A stretch of DNA of 64,000 nucleotides from Knoellia koreensis (GTDB taxonomy: Bacteria > Actinomycetota > Actinomycetes > Actinomycetales > Dermatophilaceae): assembly GCF_013041615.1 (NCBI RefSeq), contig NZ_JABEPQ010000002.1, positions 744,001 through 808,000 on the forward strand, written 5' to 3'. The notes beneath the pieces are model-generated. The model had not been told where the DNA came from. It was given only the letters and a program-made list of their open reading frames with translations, and made no database searches. How positions within the stretch are numbered: position 1 is the stretch's first letter; the number at the start of each line of letters is the position of its first letter. Shown piece by piece: positions 63,201 through 64,000 of the stretch. The position numbers and the translations under genes were made by a program.

Positions 63201-64000
63201 GCGACGCTGCCTCGGTGAGCTGGCGTCCCAGCTCGTCCACCCGCTGCCGGGAGAGGCCGGCCAGCTGTTCGCCGCGCAGCCGCACGCGCGAAGTCGGCGG
63301 GTGGGGCTCGGCGCTCAGGCGGGAGATCGCCTCCTGGGCCTGGTGAGCCGAGACGCCCCACGGTTCGCGCACCTCGTGCAGCGCCGCCGCGTGGTCGACG
63401 AGCTGGCGCCGCCGGTCGACGAGGGCTCGTTCGAGCTCGCCGGTGTCGGGGTCGCGGGTCTGCACGGACTGGTCCAACGCCTGACCGAACTCGCGGGCGA
63501 GGCGCCGCTTGTTCGACGCTCCGTCATAGGCGTCGAGGACGAGGTCGCCGAGCCCGACCTGCTCGAGCCGCGACAGGACGGCGTCGATGGCGGCGCGCTT
63601 CTCGGCCACGAACAGGACGCGCTTGCCCTCGCCCGCCAGGGTCGCGATCAGGTTGGCGATGGTCTGCGACTTGCCGGTGCCCGGCGGGCCCTTGATGACG
63701 AGGTGGGCTCCCGAGCGCACCGCGTCGATCGCGGCCTGCTGGCTGGAGTCGGCGTCGAGCACGAGCAACTCGTGCGCCGGGTCGGCGTCGACCGGGCTCT
63801 GCGGCACCTCCGACCGCACGGCACGCAGGGCGCCGGGGTCGCCCGCGAGCGCAGCCACCACGTCGTGGTCCGCCAGGGCCGGCCCCTGCGCTGCCAGGTC
63901 GGCGACCATCGGCAGCTTGGCGTAGGAGAACGTACCGACCACGAGCCGTGGTGAGACGACGAAGTCCGGCACGGACGCGCACAGCCGCGTCAGGGCGGCA
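60265..64000 (-). CDS. Superfamily 1 helicase with C-terminal REase (DUF4011/REase_MTES_1575 type), N-terminus beyond right edge
   Basis: About 1244 residues visible, open to the right edge. Walker A VIKGPPGTGKSQTIANL; VLFVAEKRAAIDAVLSRL; a long coiled insertion; Walker B VVFDEASQIPPAQAV; QLPPTSF; WHYRSLDERLVAFAN; VERVQGDERDAIILAIGYG; RRLNVAITRARRRM. A C-terminal PD-(D/E)xK nuclease follows (GFGSQAHPIDLAVEDP, VLVAVETDGAAYAAM). It is followed by a Glu/Pro-rich linker and a basic tail. Between helicase and nuclease lies an exact 11-residue tandem repeat. Such helicase-nuclease proteins are found in defence islands and as orphans; no partner gene is visible. Confidence 0.9.
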   Translation of the reverse strand, partial: AALTRLCASVPDFVVSPRLVVGTFSYAKLPMVADLAAQGPALADHDVVAALAGDPGALRAVRSEVPQSPVDADPAHELLVLDADSSQQAAIDAVRSGAHLVIKGPPGTGKSQTIANLIATLAGEGKRVLFVAEKRAAIDAVLSRLEQVGLGDLVLDAYDGASNKRRLAREFGQALDQSVQTRDPDTGELERALVDRRRQLVDHAAALHEVREPWGVSAHQAQEAISRLSAEPHPPTSRVRLRGEQLAGLSRQRVDELGRQLTEAASLGAWAGSNDSAADAASASGPATAPASAPATGSAAGSDPEGGVAGAGSRVSDTGESRDPWFGARIATTDEAVRARDITARLAHGGLDEVAETMREVFAEVELPEATRPTDWGDVLDTVGRVRDTLEVFRPEVFDLPLGELVAATGSAAYRKEHGTDLGWWSRWRLRSQARSLLRPGTPPADLHAALADAQTQRTAWQQMAGAGGRPEIPVDLDRARTAYRTLAEELTWLGSRLATTAEGGALLETDLPALRRRLAELAATPERLTVVPRVLGTLDSLREAGLGPLVDELADRGVAADDVARELEFVWWASLSDDLTVRDPRYGAHDGAQLQRVAREYVAADRAHLQASAGRVRAGAGRRLREVLADHPEQEALVRAEAGKSRRHKALRDLLPLAGETLTAIKPAWAMSPLVVASVLPPGRWFDVVVFDEASQIPPAQAVSAISRAGQVVVAGDERQLPPTSFFTSAVDDEASAPVEDEALTEGFESVLDVLTAALPTRRLSWHYRSLDERLVAFANREMYDGSLVTFPGTGTEPVVRLEAVEGAGVVQPGEEAIESTDAEVERVIALVLDHARTRPDESLGVIALGIKHANRIDEALRRALAAEANADVAEFFDEDRPERFFVKNLERVQGDERDAIILAIGYGKTPHGRVLHRFGPLNLEGGERRLNVAITRARRRMTVVSSLVAADLDPSRLKARGAQMLRDFLAYAADPAASATHPNGTSSTSATHPNGTSSTRDPLRAEFAERLRKTGLVVHEGFGSQAHPIDLAVEDPDRPGSVLVAVETDGAAYAAMPSTRDRDRLRGEQLGRLGWMHVRVWSTDLFRDPARDVARVHSAVQQAVSARNAAESIRAASQAEPEPGPGETAAEAEPAETVADSAESGRNSDQETENRPPSEPPVPDESAASGEQGPVQEPTEEPEFTPEPDQKARQRRIVRGRKRKAKPDQTRDDTDEGWGERPDDAAHERWLREQRPPHWGRD
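60998..61063. repeat. 33-bp exact tandem duplication inside the helicase gene
   Basis: Two perfect units, 60998-61030 and 61031-61063, each beginning GTCGACGACG and containing the AT-rich TTCCATTTGGGT. In frame it repeats SATHPNGTSST in the linker between helicase and nuclease domains. Exact identity suggests recent slippage. Confidence 0.95.

Overview
The window comes from a high-GC actinobacterium. Gene order and content fit a member of the Micrococcales, probably near the Intrasporangiaceae/Dermatophilaceae; that placement is inference. GC-rich codon use, actinobacterial families (Rpf, RskA-type anti-sigma, RtcB, MscL/FmdB/SAF block) and many start codons lying 6-8 nt after a TANNNT -10 box all point this way. 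Two core blocks match the gene order known from the Mycobacterium tuberculosis Rv0985c-Rv1011 region. One is metG-tatD-rpfB-ksgA-ispE plus rsmI/pmt (about 11.5-30.3 kb). The other is mscL-SAF-MTAP-FmdB-5-FCL-galU-moeA-moaC-mog-rimJ-membrane protein (about 47-60 kb).

Layout. 1-2.5 kb: a lower-GC, gene-poor flank with the start of a flavin oxidoreductase, a DUF4304-like gene and a minus-strand tRNA-Gln(UUG) whose 3' end is duplicated beside it. 2.6-9.7 kb: acyl-CoA desaturase, amidase, TetR, VOC protein, the divergent tam/tamR pair, a lipoprotein, a hydrolase/PadR divergent pair and a TOPRIM protein. 9.7-21 kb: ABC-F, ispE, a response regulator with a histidine kinase fused in frame to a DUF4173 membrane protein, then ksgA, rpfB, tatD and metG. 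21-30 kb: an LRR-like gene bracketed by repeats, an AbiEi/DUF559-type protein, RtcB, DUF4126, a second ABC-F, CPBP protease, rsmI and pmt.

30-47 kb is the accessory part: L,D-transpeptidase, CaiB-type CoA transferase, a four-gene stressosome-like operon, a secreted protein, a ROK-regulated sugar ABC transporter with a GH36 alpha-galactosidase, a RibD-like reductase, a small membrane gene broken by one stop codon, tRNA-Ala(CGC), and an ECF sigma/anti-sigma pair. 47-60 kb: molybdenum-cofactor genes, galU, penicillin acylase, cation/proton antiporter, FmdB, MTAP, SAF protein and mscL. From 60.3 kb to the right edge runs a large SF1 helicase with a C-terminal nuclease domain.

Three signals stand out. 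First, the operon at 32778-35447 fuses an ECF-like sigma factor, an HxxxCxxC zinc anti-sigma segment and an RsbT-type kinase in one chain. It is followed by RsbR, RsbS and a free RsbU N-terminal domain with no phosphatase, a possible direct stressosome-to-sigma route. Second, the heptamer GTATGCC/GGCATAC occurs about 74 times by eye, roughly ten times the composition expectation, in coding and non-coding DNA and at the cost of rare codons. Third, a hairpin repeat family with a 52-bp period (CTTTCGGCCAC...CCCGAAA) forms short arrays between genes.
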